The notes under the pieces are model-generated. The model worked only from the letters and a program-made list of their open reading frames with translations, was not told where the DNA came from and ran no database searches. From Anthoceros angustus (taxonomy: Eukaryota; Streptophyta; Anthocerotopsida; Anthocerotales; Anthocerotaceae), in assembly GCA_010909165.1 (NCBI GenBank), contig VJWM01000068.1, forward strand, positions 1,539,124 to 1,603,123: a stretch of 64,000 nt of DNA. Reading direction: 5' to 3'. Of the stretch, positions 10,451-21,266 are shown piece after piece. Positions within the stretch are counted from its first letter, which is position 1; the number at the start of each line of letters is the position of its first letter. Made by a program: the position numbers and the translations under genes.

Positions 10451-11669
10451 CATGTTTTAGGAGGTCATATCTTTTTCTTTTCTTTGTGATTTCTTGGTTG
10501 GGTTGTAGAAGGTTCTAGTTTTTCGCTTTCTTTGTGAGGATTTTGGTTTGTTTTGTTTCTAGCTTCTTTGGGACGTTTTTCCTCTTTGTTTTGTTTTCCT
10601 TTGTTTTTGGGTTGGGTTGTAGTTGAAGGTTCTCTTTTATAATTTTGAGGGTTTTTGGTTGTTTTGTCTCTAGTTTCTTATTTTGGGAGGTTATCAATGC
10701 TATTTTCCAATTTTTGGGTTGCGTTGTAGCTTTAGGTTCCAATCTTTTGATTTTGTGAGGGCTTTTGGTTCTCTTGTTTCTAGCTTCTTTAGGTTCCAAT
10801 CTCATTTTCGTGAGGGCTTTTTGGTTCTCTTGTTTCTAGATTCTTTAGGTTCCAATCTCTATCGGATTTTCGTGAGCTTTTGGTTCTCTTGTTTCTAACC
10901 GTTTTGGGAGGTTATTTCCTCTTTGTTTATCTTTTCCTTTGTTATTTTGGGTTGGGTTGTAGAAGGTTCGAGTCTCTTTTGATTTTGTGAGGGCTTTTGG
11001 TTGTTTTGTCTTTAGCTTCTTATTTTGGGAGGTTATCATTGTTATTTTTATTTTGGGTTGGGTTGTAGCTAAAGGTTCCAATCTCTTTTCGGATGTTTTA
11101 GGGGGCTTTTGGTTCTCTTGTTTCGCTTTTTTTGTGAGGTTATTTTTGTTATTGTTTTCCTTTTGGGTTGGATTGTAGTTGAAGGGTCCAATCTCTTGTC
11201 GATTTTGTGAGGGCTTTTGGTTCTCTTGTATCTAGCTTCTTTAGGTTCCAATCTCTTTTCGGATTTTGTGAGGGCTTTTGGTTCTCTTGTTCTTTAAGTT
11301 CCAATCTCTTTTCGGATTTTGTGAGGGCTTTTGGTTCTCTTGTTTCTAGCTTCTTTAGGTTCCAATCTCTTTTCGGATTTTGTGAGGGCTTTTGGTTCTC
11401 TTGTTTCTAGCTTCTTATTTTGGGAGGTTATCATTTATTTTTTTTATTTTTTTGGTTGGGTTGGTTCCAATCGGTCTTTAGATTTTGTGAGGTTTTTGAT
11501 TGTTTTGTTTCTAGCTTCTTTTTGGGAGGTTATTTTTGTTATTGTTTTTCCTTTTGGGTTGGATTGTGGTGAAGGTTCCACTTTTGGATTTTTGAGGGCC
11601 TTGACCGTTTTGGGAGGTTATTTATTTTTGCTTTCTTTTGTGATCTTTTTGGTTGTTAGTGGATATCTT
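10451..11669. repeat. Block M, copy 1: T/G-rich 61-bp minisatellite
   Basis: The block is a tandem array on a 61-bp unit built around GGTTCCAATCTCTTTTC, GGATTTTGTGAGGGC and TTTTGGTTCTCTTG. It is mixed with longer variants carrying GGGAGGTTATC and GGGTTGGGTTGTAG. The plus strand is very poor in A and C. Because 61 is not a multiple of 3, the long ORFs on either strand are by-products. The cleanest 61-bp run is at about 11207-11410. Confidence 0.85.
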
Positions 11670-11679
11670 CCATTGCTTA

Positions 11680-12018
11680 TGATCATGAGGTATCTACGTG
11701 TGGTCCTCGTCTAATCAAAGCAATGGGAGTAGGCAGAGACTTGGCCTCGAGAGCTTTGCAACTCTCGAGTTTCGGACCGCCTCGGGAGGCGTCTCTCAAC
11801 AAGTGCAAGAGCACTTGTTTTTTGGTCCCATGTTGGATTACATTCCCACACATCTTTTCGAGCAAGCTTTCCCATAAAAACAAGGAGATCCCTACATGTA
11901 TATAGCACTCAAGGGGGGTCCCCAAAGCCCGACCTCCCCACCACATGAGGCTCAACGTGCACCACCTCACTTTTTGCTGTCGGCAATAACCAGAGCTTCC
12001 TCCATAAAGATAGGGCTC
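11680..12018. repeat. Block BC, copy 1, truncated
   Basis: The block starts at TGATCATGAGGTATC, directly after the M tail, and stops abruptly at AAAGATAGGGCTC, where other copies continue AACTAAAGTTGGGG. The missing continuation reappears at about 15160, so the block is split by foreign DNA. No protein family was recognised in BC. Confidence 0.7.
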
Positions 12019-12099
12019 GGGAGGCAGATCCCGGGGCTTCCGAGATTCACCCTCCAGTGGCCACACTTATCCCAATCGCTGCTTCAGACGCTGGGTTTC

Positions 12100-13150
12100 T
12101 GGCCCCATGAGACTTGTGGAGCCGGATCTTGAGAACATCCAAGCGGCTACACACACCTGCCTTCTAAACAAGCAACAAGGCGCAACTTCTCACGCCCCCA
12201 CAACAGCCTACACGTCACCATGCCGCCTAAATTCACCATGCCTCTACCTACAACGACACCCTACGACTATAGGTCCACACCCCACTAAAAGAGGTCGCCA
12301 GGCCACACGAGGGACCCCTACGCCGCGACTTCACCACCCGTGATCTTCCACTATTCCTTTCCCATCGCCTTCCCACAATTGGCACACCTCAACCACCAAC
12401 TCGACAAGCAGCCCACGACTCCCGTGACCGCCTGTCCTCCGCCTCGACCTACAACGACATCCCATGCCAGAGGTCCCCCCTCATGGCGTAGGTCCACCGC
12501 TCACGCACATAGGGACTCACAGCAGCACTTCTCCACCCGTGATTTTTGAGACCTTAGCCCAGCCCGCTTGGTGCATTTGGGACCCTCCCTTAGGCTCGAC
12601 TTGGCCTCTTCTTACTCCTAATCTCTACCTACTCCTCTACTCAACATTCAGCTCCACATTCTCCTCAACACTCACCTCAACTCAACTCCTCATCCTCCTA
12701 ATCTAACCTTACTTCAAGCTCACTGCCCTAGCTCGCCTCACGCACAACCGCCTGGGTCCGCTACAAGCCAACAAGTTCTTCCTGGCTATGAGTTTGCACT
12801 GTGACAAGAACCTCCGTGAGTCTTTCCCCGTAGTCTACCCTCAAGCCGAGAGTTCCTTGGGCATCGCCACACACCCAAGCAAAGCAATTTCACAAAGAAC
12901 CATTCACAAGGGGAGCAACTGCAGAGGCGCGCAAGGAGCGAGCCTCCGCCAAGCACTCCGACCACCGCAAACTCTCTACCGACGCTAGCTAGCTTGCACG
13001 AAATTCCTTCACAAGGAGCAAAGGACTCATGAGTTTGGGAGCGCAAGACACGATAATTTTACTTCACAAGCTCCTCCTTTATAGGGAGGTCCTCACATAG
13101 CCTCCTCGCGCCTCCTGCACCGCCTCACTCCTTATTTTAGTGTATCCCAC
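12100..13150. repeat. Dispersed repeat R, copy 1
   Basis: The segment aligns in order with 54160-55060. Shared anchors include CCATGAGACTTGTG, CAAGTTCTTCC, GTCTACCCTCAAGCCGAGAG, CACACCCAAGCAAAGCAATT, GCAAAGGACTC and TTCTATTCTAGC. Divergence is clearly higher than between array units. Its role is unknown. An internal near-duplication around CCTACAACGACA (12250 and 12448) is visible. Confidence 0.7.
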
Positions 13151-13969
13151 GACTTTAAGTTCGACATCCAAGCATCTTGGGTAAAATTCTATTCTAGCAA
13201 TTCATGTGAGCCTTAATGGCTCGCCACAACATTCCTATCTAGCTAGTCAACACACCCCACCGGGTTGACAAGCATTAATGCCTGTCCTCCTCTAAAGAAA
13301 GTCTCCCCAAGCAATGAGCCCACACCACCACCAACCTCTTCAATTACCTCTAGATGTCGCCGACCGCCTCGGTGATCCCACGGATGTAGCCACCCTACAC
13401 CTCTCCTACGACGTAGGGTCAACTCTTATGGCCCTACCGCCTCCACGCCTCCACCGCAAGAAGGTCTCCTGATGATCTGCTCCATGCCTTCCTCACCTCC
13501 TCCAGTCATCCTCACGGCCCATATACCGTCGGATGTTGCTCTTCTCCCGGCTCCCGCCCCACGCACACTAAGCTTCACCGCCACACAAAATCCACCAAGA
13601 GAGCAACTTCCCTTTTCCACTTACTTCCTCTTCACTCCACAGTCCCACCTAGCTCAAACTTGATGTCCTCACGATACACGCCCAAATCCTCACTTGCAAG
13701 GTCCTAGGCACAAAATTCAGCTGCTCTTCACGGTTTCAACCTCTTCACACACAACTCCATGCACGCACACCTCCTTCTCCTTGCACACACATGGCACTCT
13801 CCAAGTCCTTGCTCTAGCTTTCCTGCATGCACAAGCTCTTCCTGCACTCGATGCTTCCTAGGTGCCACTCCTACACACCCTTGCATGGCCCTTTGGTAGT
13901 GACAACTCCTACATAGGTGCTATTCCTGCCATGTGGCACCATTTCCACTTGTATGCCCATCAAGGGTAC
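13151..13969. other. C-rich DNA, no recognised feature
   Basis: This is C- and A-rich sequence with short Pro/Ser-rich frames on the plus strand only. No domain, repeat unit or RNA gene was recognised. Confidence 0.4.
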
Positions 13970-14400
13970 CCCTGAGACTCCTGCACCCCACCTAGCCCAC
14001 TTTAGGGAGACCACTCACCCTACGTAGGGGAGACATTTCATCACTCTATCCTACCTATCTACCAACTACCAGTGGAGCCCTCACACCCTACATCTACATG
14101 TGGTCACCGTCACCCCACCCTACTTCACCCTCCCCCTTCTACTTGCATCTGTCCCTACTTGTATCTCTACCCACATACATACATGTAGGGACCCCGCCCA
14201 CTATGGGGTCACCTGTCACCCCACGCCCACCTTGTAGGTGCACACCCCACGCCCTGTGCATGTAGGGAGACTCCACGCTATCACCCCACACTACCCCTTG
14301 TGCACCTCCCTACGTGGGAGTGCCATGCCCCATGCCACTACCACCCTACACCTCCTTGTGGGTGCACCACCAAACACTCTCCCAATTAGCTCTCATGTGA
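13970..14400. repeat. Cluster of small palindromic CCCTAC...GTAGGG words
   Basis: Variants such as CACCCTACGTAGGGGAG, CATACATACATGTAGGG, CACCTTGTAGGTG and CTCCCTACGTGGGAG recur irregularly. Each is a short perfect or near-perfect inverted repeat. They are not regularly spaced and no function is evident. Confidence 0.5.
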
Positions 14401-15154
14401 CTTCAAAATATAACACACCACACACAAAGGTGCCCCATCGATCGATCCACCCTAGGACGCTTAACTTTGAGTTCTTACTTTTGTCCAACACACCCAATTG
14501 GCTTGTGCACAACTCAAGAATAAATGAACTTATTCCCGGTGAACTCCTCACGCCTCACAACATCTCGTATCAACCCTCCTTGCTACCATCCTGCCACCAC
14601 AACGGCCTCCCTTCACTTTGACTTGCAGCCCACCGCAAATTCCGCCATGATGCACACTGTGATCCTTCACCATGTTGCACCACCAACACCGCCTTCCTAT
14701 GGTTTGGCCACACCTCCATCTTGCAGCCCACAATTCAGCTGCCGTGAGTGCTCTACCACGGCCTTTCCTAGTTCAACACCATCCTCACATCGTGACTCCA
14801 TTGAGAGCACTTCCATGTGCCTCGGCACCGCCATGGCCTCCTCTTGCAACCCTTGTGGCTGCTCACCTCAACATGAGCTCCTCGCTCCCATCCTTGCACC
14901 AATTGTCCTCTCGCATGAGCTCCCAACCTAGAGCCCGCAGCAGATCCCCGCATTCCACCATTACGCACTTGGCCCATCTTCGCAGCAACCCTTGCCACAC
15001 ATCTCTACCTAGCCCTCCCATCGCAAAATCTCAATATGAGCACCGCCCATGTCTCACTTCTTCCACACATGTGGCAAATTACTTTGCCTTCCCTCAAACT
15101 TGGTGGTGGTCCCCAATAATCAGGCCTTTGCCTGCAAGCCTATCACCTCCCACC
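14401..15154. other. C-rich DNA, a source of fragments found later
   Basis: This holds plus-strand frames of 127-162 codons rich in Pro, Ser, His and Thr, overlapping in two phases; none has a recognisable domain. Pieces of it, such as CTTCCTATGGTTTGGCCACA (from 14691) and CAAACTTGGTGGTGGTCCCC (from 15095), recur at about 15529, 15699 and 16027 inside the mosaic that follows. It therefore contributes to the rearranged sequence. Confidence 0.5.
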
Positions 15155-16240
15155 ACATGAGGCTCAACTAAAGTTGGGGCCCCAACCTCAAGCTACTTCC
15201 TTGGCTTAATTGCCTTCACCCTTTCCTACCGTGGTAGGAGCTACTCCCCGGTGGGTCATCAAACGCTAGCTAGGCCGCTTACCGGTGGGCAGGGACATTC
15301 TCCTACCCATACCTACGGTGGTAGGAGTTCTCCACTTAGCCTACCGTGGTAGGAGTTCTCTCCCAAGACTCGATGCCGCGAGTGGAGCGATAACAGAAGG
15401 TTCCAATCTCTTTTCGGATTTTGTGAGGGCTTTTGGTTTATCACTTCCCTCAAGAAGGTTCACATATGTCTCCTACCCTCCTCACTAGAAGGTCATTTGA
15501 TCCGCTTTTCCCTAAGTATCCTCTCCGCCTTCCTATGGTTTGGCCACACCTCCCACCACCTCGGTCCAGCTATACTCGGGGCAGTCCAGCAACAACTATA
15601 CTTGGGATGGTTCTAGTGGCAATTTCACCTCTTTCTATGATAAGCTCGTCGGCACTCTAAAACTCCTCCTCTTGCAACCCTTGTGGCTGCTCACCCTCAA
15701 ACTTGGTGGTGGTCCCCAAAGCGACCTCCCACCACATGAGGCTCAACGTGCACCACCTCACTTTTGCTGTCGGCAATAACCACGAGCTTCCCTCCATAAA
15801 GATAGGGCTCAACTAAAGTTGGGGCCCCACAATAAGCTCGCTGCCACAGTGCCCCACCACCCTCGGCGCAAACTTTTGCTCCGCTTTCTTTTGGGTTTGT
15901 AGAAACCCTTCTAAATAGCACTGGCGCCTTAAGTCAAGGCCCCTCAGCGCCAACCTCATATTCACGGTGCCCCACCACCCTCGGCGCAAACTTTTGCTCC
16001 GCTTTCTTTTTGGTTTATCACTTCCCTCAAACTTGGTGGTGGTCCCCAAAGCGACCTCCCACCACATGTATATAGCGCCCACCTTAAGTCAAGGCCCCTC
16101 AGCGCCAACCTCATATTCACGGTGCCCCACCACCTCACTTTTGCTCCGCTTTCTTCTTTGCTTTCCTTTTGGTTTATCACTTCCCTCAAGAAGAAGTGTC
16201 GCTTCCCTCAAAGCGATGTGTCGAATGTAATCCAACATGG
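15155..16240. repeat. Mosaic of BC, A, M, E and C-rich fragments
   Basis: The text switches several times. BC gives way to unique sequence with GTGGTAGGAG repeats (15230-15360), then A (CAAGACTCGATGCC), M (AGGTTCCAATC, 15398 on), the C-rich piece and E (15570-15600). It then enters A again (15600-15670), the C-rich piece and two successive BC copies (15720-16240). Joins fall on shared words such as AGGTTCCA. Confidence 0.7.
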
Positions 16241-16710
16241 GTATGCTCACACGGAATGGCAATTTCAGCCAAAGTCGAAGAAATTTGGTGGAGACTTCAT
16301 TTACTTGCGATGTCAAGCAGGAGATACCTTGACACGCTAGCGGTAGGCCTTGCAAGAAGTGAAGGAGGTTAGACCTAATGGGGTACTCTTGCTACTGAGA
16401 TGGATGCCTGACGATCGACAACATGAAGAATTGTGCGGTCTATCACCTCCCAAACTGACCCAACTATTGTTACCGATTGGGTCCCTCCGATTACCCATGC
16501 CAAGTATGTAGGCCTCCGGATGATCTGAGGCGATGCCGTTTTGTGATCACATGATGGTGGTTACCATGTGTTTTGCCTAAATCCACCACTAGTTGAGGTC
16601 CGGATCACTATTGTACAAGAAAACCAGCTAGCGGGCATAAACCATCGAGGCTTCGGCGGGGAGGCGGGGTGGAGAGGAACAGAGGACTCATTTTTTGCTA
16701 CATGTTAGAT
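16222..16710 (+). pseudogene. Block D, copy 1: PHD-finger-like module
   Basis: The first part encodes scattered words seen in all D copies (QPKSKKF, DFIYLRCQAGDTL, then VKEVRPNGVLLL in another frame). The second part encodes a PHD-like Cys/His pattern starting CQVC and ending DGGYHVFCLNPPL. In this copy the middle is broken at GATCTGAGGCGATGCC. Its tail passes into E at about 16711. Confidence 0.55.
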
Positions 16711-17040
16711 GAGACAGTTGGGACATACTCGGGACAGCCCCAATGTTCGATGAGATAGCTAGGACATACTCGGGGCAGTCCCATGGCAACAAGTATACTC
16801 GGGGCAGTCCAGCTCGGCTATACTGGGGCGGCCTCGGTCCAGCTATACTCGGGACAGTCCCATGGCAACAAGTATACTCGGGACAGCCCCAATGTTCGAT
16901 GAGATAGCTAGGACATACTCGGGGCAGTCCCATGGCAACAAGTATACTCGGGGCAGTCCAGCTCGGCTATACTCGGGGCAGTCCAGCAACAACTATACTT
17001 GGGATGGTCCCGTAGAGAACACTCGGGACACCAAGCAGTT
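16711..17040. repeat. Block E, copy 1: short palindromic repeats
   Basis: Units share TACTCGGGGC or TACTCGGGAC and alternate a CAGTCCCATGGCAACAAGTA branch with CCAATGTTCGATGAGATAGC and CGGCCTCGGTCCAGCTA branches. The whole 16730-16800 pattern is repeated at 16878-16950. Confidence 0.8.
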
Positions 17041-17514
17041 AGGGATGGAGTGAGTGACCCTTCGGCCTTGAAGTGTTTGAGTGTCTTTGGCGGAATTGCT
17101 ATGGTGCGTGAAGAGTGATGCAGATGGGATGGTTCTAGTGGCAATTTCACCTCTTTCTATGATAAGCTCGTCGGCACTCTAAAACTCCTCCTACTCTTGT
17201 TGTGGTTAGAGGTAGCACGAAGAGCTCCCACTAATTGTCATGCGTGTTGTGACCAATGTCAAGGGACAAACTATAGGAGGAAGCGGGGTAATCTATGCTC
17301 AAGAGAAAGACGAGGAAGAGCCAAAGCACGACTTCCACCCCAACTACGTAGAGATACTAAGGAGAAGAAGTTGGGACGGAAGGTCCTTGTTCTTTGATGA
17401 CACCAACTCAAGATCGACACCTTGTAGCAGAAATGATCACCACACTAACAACACACAATAGTCGATTCTTTTAAACTAAGCGAGACACTTGAATGCTGTA
17501 GGAGTCTAAGACTC

Positions 17515-17670
17515 AAGCATCTCCTTTGAATAAGTCATGTTTTACCTTAGGGAGGGCTTTAGTAAGCGGTCGGTGCATTAGATCCGTGGGGATGTATTCA
17601 AGAAGATCGACTTAAAGCGCATCTCGGATGAAATGGTAATGAATCTCGATGTCCTTATGCGTGCACCGGG
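17515..17670 (-). pseudogene. copia RNase H tail, antisense, A copy 2
   Basis: The minus strand shows DIEIHYHFIRDAL and the LTKALPKVKH-type end. The CGGTCGGTGCA form here lacks bases present in copy 1 (CAGGTCAGCTGCA), shifting the frame between the halves. Confidence 0.72.
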
Positions 17671-18250
17671 ACTCATGGCGCCGCGATTGTTGCGTCCGAG
17701 ATTGTCGTGTACGTGTCGAGTGTCCTCTCCCAAGACTCACGATGCATGAGTGGAGCGATAACAGAAGGTTCCACATAACGTATAAAAATATGGTATATGG
17801 ATTATATAAAATGGGTGGTTACATAGGACTTTGAGCCTCCTTTGGCTTTGGCTTCTATGGATTGAGTATTTGAACTAAGTTTTCTAGCTAGTGACCATGA
17901 AGCGACTTCATGTCATCGTAATGACTTCGTCCGTCGTACCATATGGTGATGGTATGTGAGTCATTCTTGCACCTTCACCAGCTCATACCTCGCCAGGCAT
18001 GACACCGCCACAGCATGTGTCGCACCTTCCACGTCGGTATCTTTGAAGCGATCGTCCAATGCTCACGCACTTGGGCACCACCGGCGCCTGCAACACGGCA
18101 CACTCAGGCCGCCCAGACAACCTCACCGATGAAAACACGAGGCACGCATGGAAAGCTAACCCCTCACCATCCCTCCCTTCACAATTGTCCCGGGCAAACG
18201 GATCCTCTATATGAGAGGCGCGCCTCACGAACCGAGCCAAGCGGTCGCTT

Positions 18251-18646
18251 GCGCTTTCATCCACTAAAGTTGAGTATAAGGCCACAGCGGGCGCATGGAA
18301 GGAGTTAGAGTGGGAAAGGCAACTTTTGGAATGAATCCACTTACCTCAAAGTGCTCCCACTAAGCTTCTATGTGAAAGCATGTAGGCTATTGCCCTTTTT
18401 TCCAATCCTTGGTTTCATGCAAGAACCAAGCACATTGAGCTAAACCACCATTATATCCATGACGTCGCTGAAAGGGGCATTGTGAAAGTGGAATACATTA
18501 GTACTGATGAGAATACAGCTAATATTTTTACAAAGGGCCTGCCAAAGCCAAAGCATTTCAAGCATATGGCTGCCCTTGGGCTCGGAGTGTTCACTCGCCC
18601 TATGTATCGAGTTGATATCTACCTTGTTGTCGTGGCGGGCTGTTGA
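18251..18646 (+). pseudogene. copia RNase H tail, sense, A copy 2
   Basis: This is the longest sense tail. After ALSSTKVEY the text supports KHIEL, GIVKVEYISTDENTANIF and TKGLPKPKHFKHMAALG, ending with a stop in GGCTGTTGA. Frameshifts occur near 18300 and 18400. Confidence 0.82.
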
Positions 18647-18780
18647 TTCTTATTGCCTCTAGGGCTCTGGAGCTGCTCGCCTTCTTCACTGCTCAAAATG
18701 ACGTATTCATCGCATCGGTACTCTCAAAGGATGAAGCTACACTATGAAATCTAGGCGTGAGAGGTATCGGACATATGGGT

Positions 18781-20060
18781 CATGTTTTAGGAGGTCATAT
18801 CTTTTCTTTTCTTTTGTGATTTCTTGGTTGGGTTGTAGAAGGTTCTAGTTGTTTTCGCTTTCTTTTGTGAGGATTTTGGTTGTTTTGTTTCTAGCTTCGT
18901 TCTTTGGGACGTTTTTCCTCTTTGTTTTGTTTTCCTTTGTTATTTTGGGTTGGGTTGTAGTTGAAGGTTCGGTCTCTTTTCGGATAATTTTGAGGGTTTT
19001 TGGTTGTTTTGTCTCTAGTTTCTTATTTTGGGAGGTTATCAATGCTATTTTCCAATTTTTGGGTTGCGTTGTAGCTTTAGGTTCCAATCTCTTTTTGGAT
19101 TTTGTGAGGGCTTTTGGTTCTCTTGTTTCTAGCTTCTTTAGGTTCCAATCTCTTTTCGGATTTTGTGAGGCTTTTGGTTCTCTTGTTTCTAGATTCTTTA
19201 GGTTCCAATCTCTTTTCGGATTTTGTGAGGGCTTTTGGTTCTCTTGTTTCTAACCGTTTTGGGAGGTTATTTCCTCTTTTGTTTATCTTTTCCTTTGTTA
19301 TTTTGGGTTGGGTTGTAGCTGAAGGTTCGAGTCTCTTTTGATTTTGTGAGGGCTTTTGGTTGTTTTGTCTTTAGCTTCTTATTTTGGGAGGTTATCATTG
19401 TTATTTTTTTTTGGGTTGGGTTGTAGCTAAAGGTTCCAATCTCTTTTCGGATGTTTGTGGGGCTTTTGGTTCTCTTGTTTCGCTTTTTTTTTTGTGAGGT
19501 TATTTTGTTATTGTTTTCCTTTTGGGTTGGATTGTAGTTGAAGGGTCCAATCTCTTTTGATTTTGTGAGGGCTTTTGGTTCTCTTGTATCTAGCTTCTTT
19601 AGGTTCCAATCTCTTTTTGGATTTTGTGAGGGCTTTTGGTTCTCTTGTTTCTAGCTTCTTTAGGTTCCAATCTCTTTTCGGATTTTGTGAGGGCTTTTGG
19701 TTCTCTTGTTTCTAGCTTCTTTAGGTTCCAATCTCTTTTCGGATTTTGTGAGGGCTTTTGGTTCTCTTGTTTCTAGCTTCTTATTTTGGGAGGTTATCAT
19801 TGTTATTTTTTTTTTTTTTTGGTTGGGTTGTAGAAGGTTCCAATCGGTCTTTAGATTTTGTGAGGTTTTTGATTGTTTTGTTTCTAGCTTCTTTTGGGAG
19901 GTTATTTTGTTATTGTTTTCCTTTTGGGTTGGATTGTAGGTGAAGGTTCAATCTCTTTTTGGATTTTTGAGGGCCTTGACCGTTTTTGGTTCTAGTGTCT
20001 CTTTTGGGAGGTTATTTATTTTTATTTTTTTTTGTGATCTTTTGGTTGTTAGTGGATATC
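18781..20060. repeat. Block M, copy 2
   Basis: The order of variants is almost the same as in copy 1. The cleanest 61-bp run lies at about 19560-19790. Homopolymer T runs vary strongly (up to about 14 Ts at 19808), a place where read errors are likely. Confidence 0.85.
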
Positions 20061-20071
20061 TTCCATTGCTT

Positions 20072-20790
20072 ATGATCATGAGATATCTACGTGTGGTCCT
20101 CGTCTAATCAAAGCAATGGGAGTAGGCGAGACTTGGCCTCGAGCTTTGCAACTCGAGTTTCGGGACCGCCTCGGAGGCGTCTCTCAACAAGTGCAAGAGC
20201 ACTTGTTTTGTCCCATGTTGGATTACATTCCCACACATCTTTTCGAGCAAGCTTTCCCCATAAAAACAAGGAGATCCCTACATGTATATAGCGCCCAAGT
20301 CATATTGGGTCCCCAAAGCGACCTCCCACCACATGAGGCTCAACGTGCACCACCTCACTTTTTGCACATCGGCAATAACCCGAGCTTCCCTCCATAAAGA
20401 TAGGGCTCAACTAAAGTTGGGGCCCCTCGAAAATGCCAACCTCATATTCACAGTGCCCCACCACCCCTCGGCGCAAACTTTTGCTCCGCTTTCTTTTGGG
20501 TTGTAGAAACCCTTCTAAATAACGCGCCTTAAGTCGGGCCCCTCGGACCGCCAACCTTGACCACAGTGCCCCACCACCCCAGGCAAACTACTTCTCCACT
20601 TGGTGTAACCATAAATCCCCACCTCCACATGTATATAGCGCCCACCTTAAGTCAAGGCCCCTCGAAAATGCCAACCTCATATTCACAGTGCCCCAACACC
20701 CCAGTCGCTCTTCTCCTTGCTTTCCTTTTGGTTTATCACTTCCCTCAAGAAGTGTCGCTTCCCTCAAAGCGATGTGTCGGAATGTAATCC
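20072..20790. repeat. Block BC, copy 2
   Basis: A complete BC block from TGATCATGAG to AAGCGATGTGTCGG. Its middle contains two successive GTGCCCCACCACC segments and an ACTACTTCTCCACTTGGTG stretch that otherwise occurs only in the leftmost copies (1-60 and 745-800), linking this unit to the window start. Confidence 0.75.
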
Positions 20791-21266
20791 AACATGGGTA
20801 TGCTCACACGGAATGGCAATTTCCAGCCAAAGTCGAAGAAATTTGAGTGGAGACTTCATTTACTTGCGATGTCAAGCAGGAGATACCTTGACACGCTAGC
20901 AAAGCGCATCTTTGCAAGTGAAGGAGGTTAGACCTAATGGGGTACTCTTGCTACAGTGATGGGCCTGACGATCGACAACATGAAGAATTATGCGGTCTAT
21001 CACCTCCCAAACTGGACCCAACTATTGTTACCGATTGGGTCCCTCCGCTTGATTACCCATGCCAAGTATGTAGGCCTCCGGATGATACGGTGATGCCGTT
21101 TGTGATCACTGATGGTGGTTACCATGTGTTTTGCCTAAATCCACCACTAGTTGAGGTCCGGATCACTATTGTACAAGAAAACCAGCTAGCGGGCATAAAC
21201 CATCGAGGCTTCAGGGGAGGCGGGGTGGAGAGCAGAGGACTCATTTTTGCTACATGTTAGATGAGA
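20780..21266 (+). pseudogene. Block D, copy 2: PHD-like module with the longest frame
   Basis: The frame 20937-21260 stays open for 107 codons. It encodes CQVCRPPDDT, then MPFVITDGGYHVFCLNPPL, matching the C-x2-C ... H-x2-C core of a PHD finger. PHD fingers usually read histone-tail marks. The MPFCD Cys is missing in this frame. A +1 shift after LVEV would restore a VPDHY...C ending, so the finger is damaged. Upstream VRPNGVLLL lies in another frame. Confidence 0.6.

Larger units (their letters stand above)
12019..15154. other. About 3.1-kb C-rich insertion into BC copy 1
   Basis: The left junction follows AGATAGGGCTC; the right side resumes at GAGGCTCAACTAAAGTTGG. Composition changes sharply from T/G-rich M to C/A-rich. 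No target duplication beyond the shared GGCTC is seen. It contains one member of a dispersed repeat pair (12100-13150) and C-rich DNA with small palindromes. Its ORFs are low-complexity Pro/Ser/Thr/His frames without recognisable domains. Confidence 0.55.
17041..18780. repeat. Block A, copy 2 (most complete)
   Basis: This is the fullest A block and a good reference for the others. It runs from the CTCGGGACACCAAG junction through both RNase H tails to CATGTTTTAGGAGG. It keeps tetramers (for example AATACAGCTAATATT) that other copies have lost. Confidence 0.8.

Noticed and set aside
11680-12018. BC block as a coding gene (frames such as FPIKTRRSLHVYSA)
   Set aside because: The frame is not conserved between the nine BC copies, and no family resemblance was recognised in any of the six frames.
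14524-15160. Overlapping 135- and 162-codon Ser/Pro/His-rich ORFs
   Set aside because: Two phases are open at once over C-rich DNA, which is expected from low stop-codon frequency. No recognisable motif.
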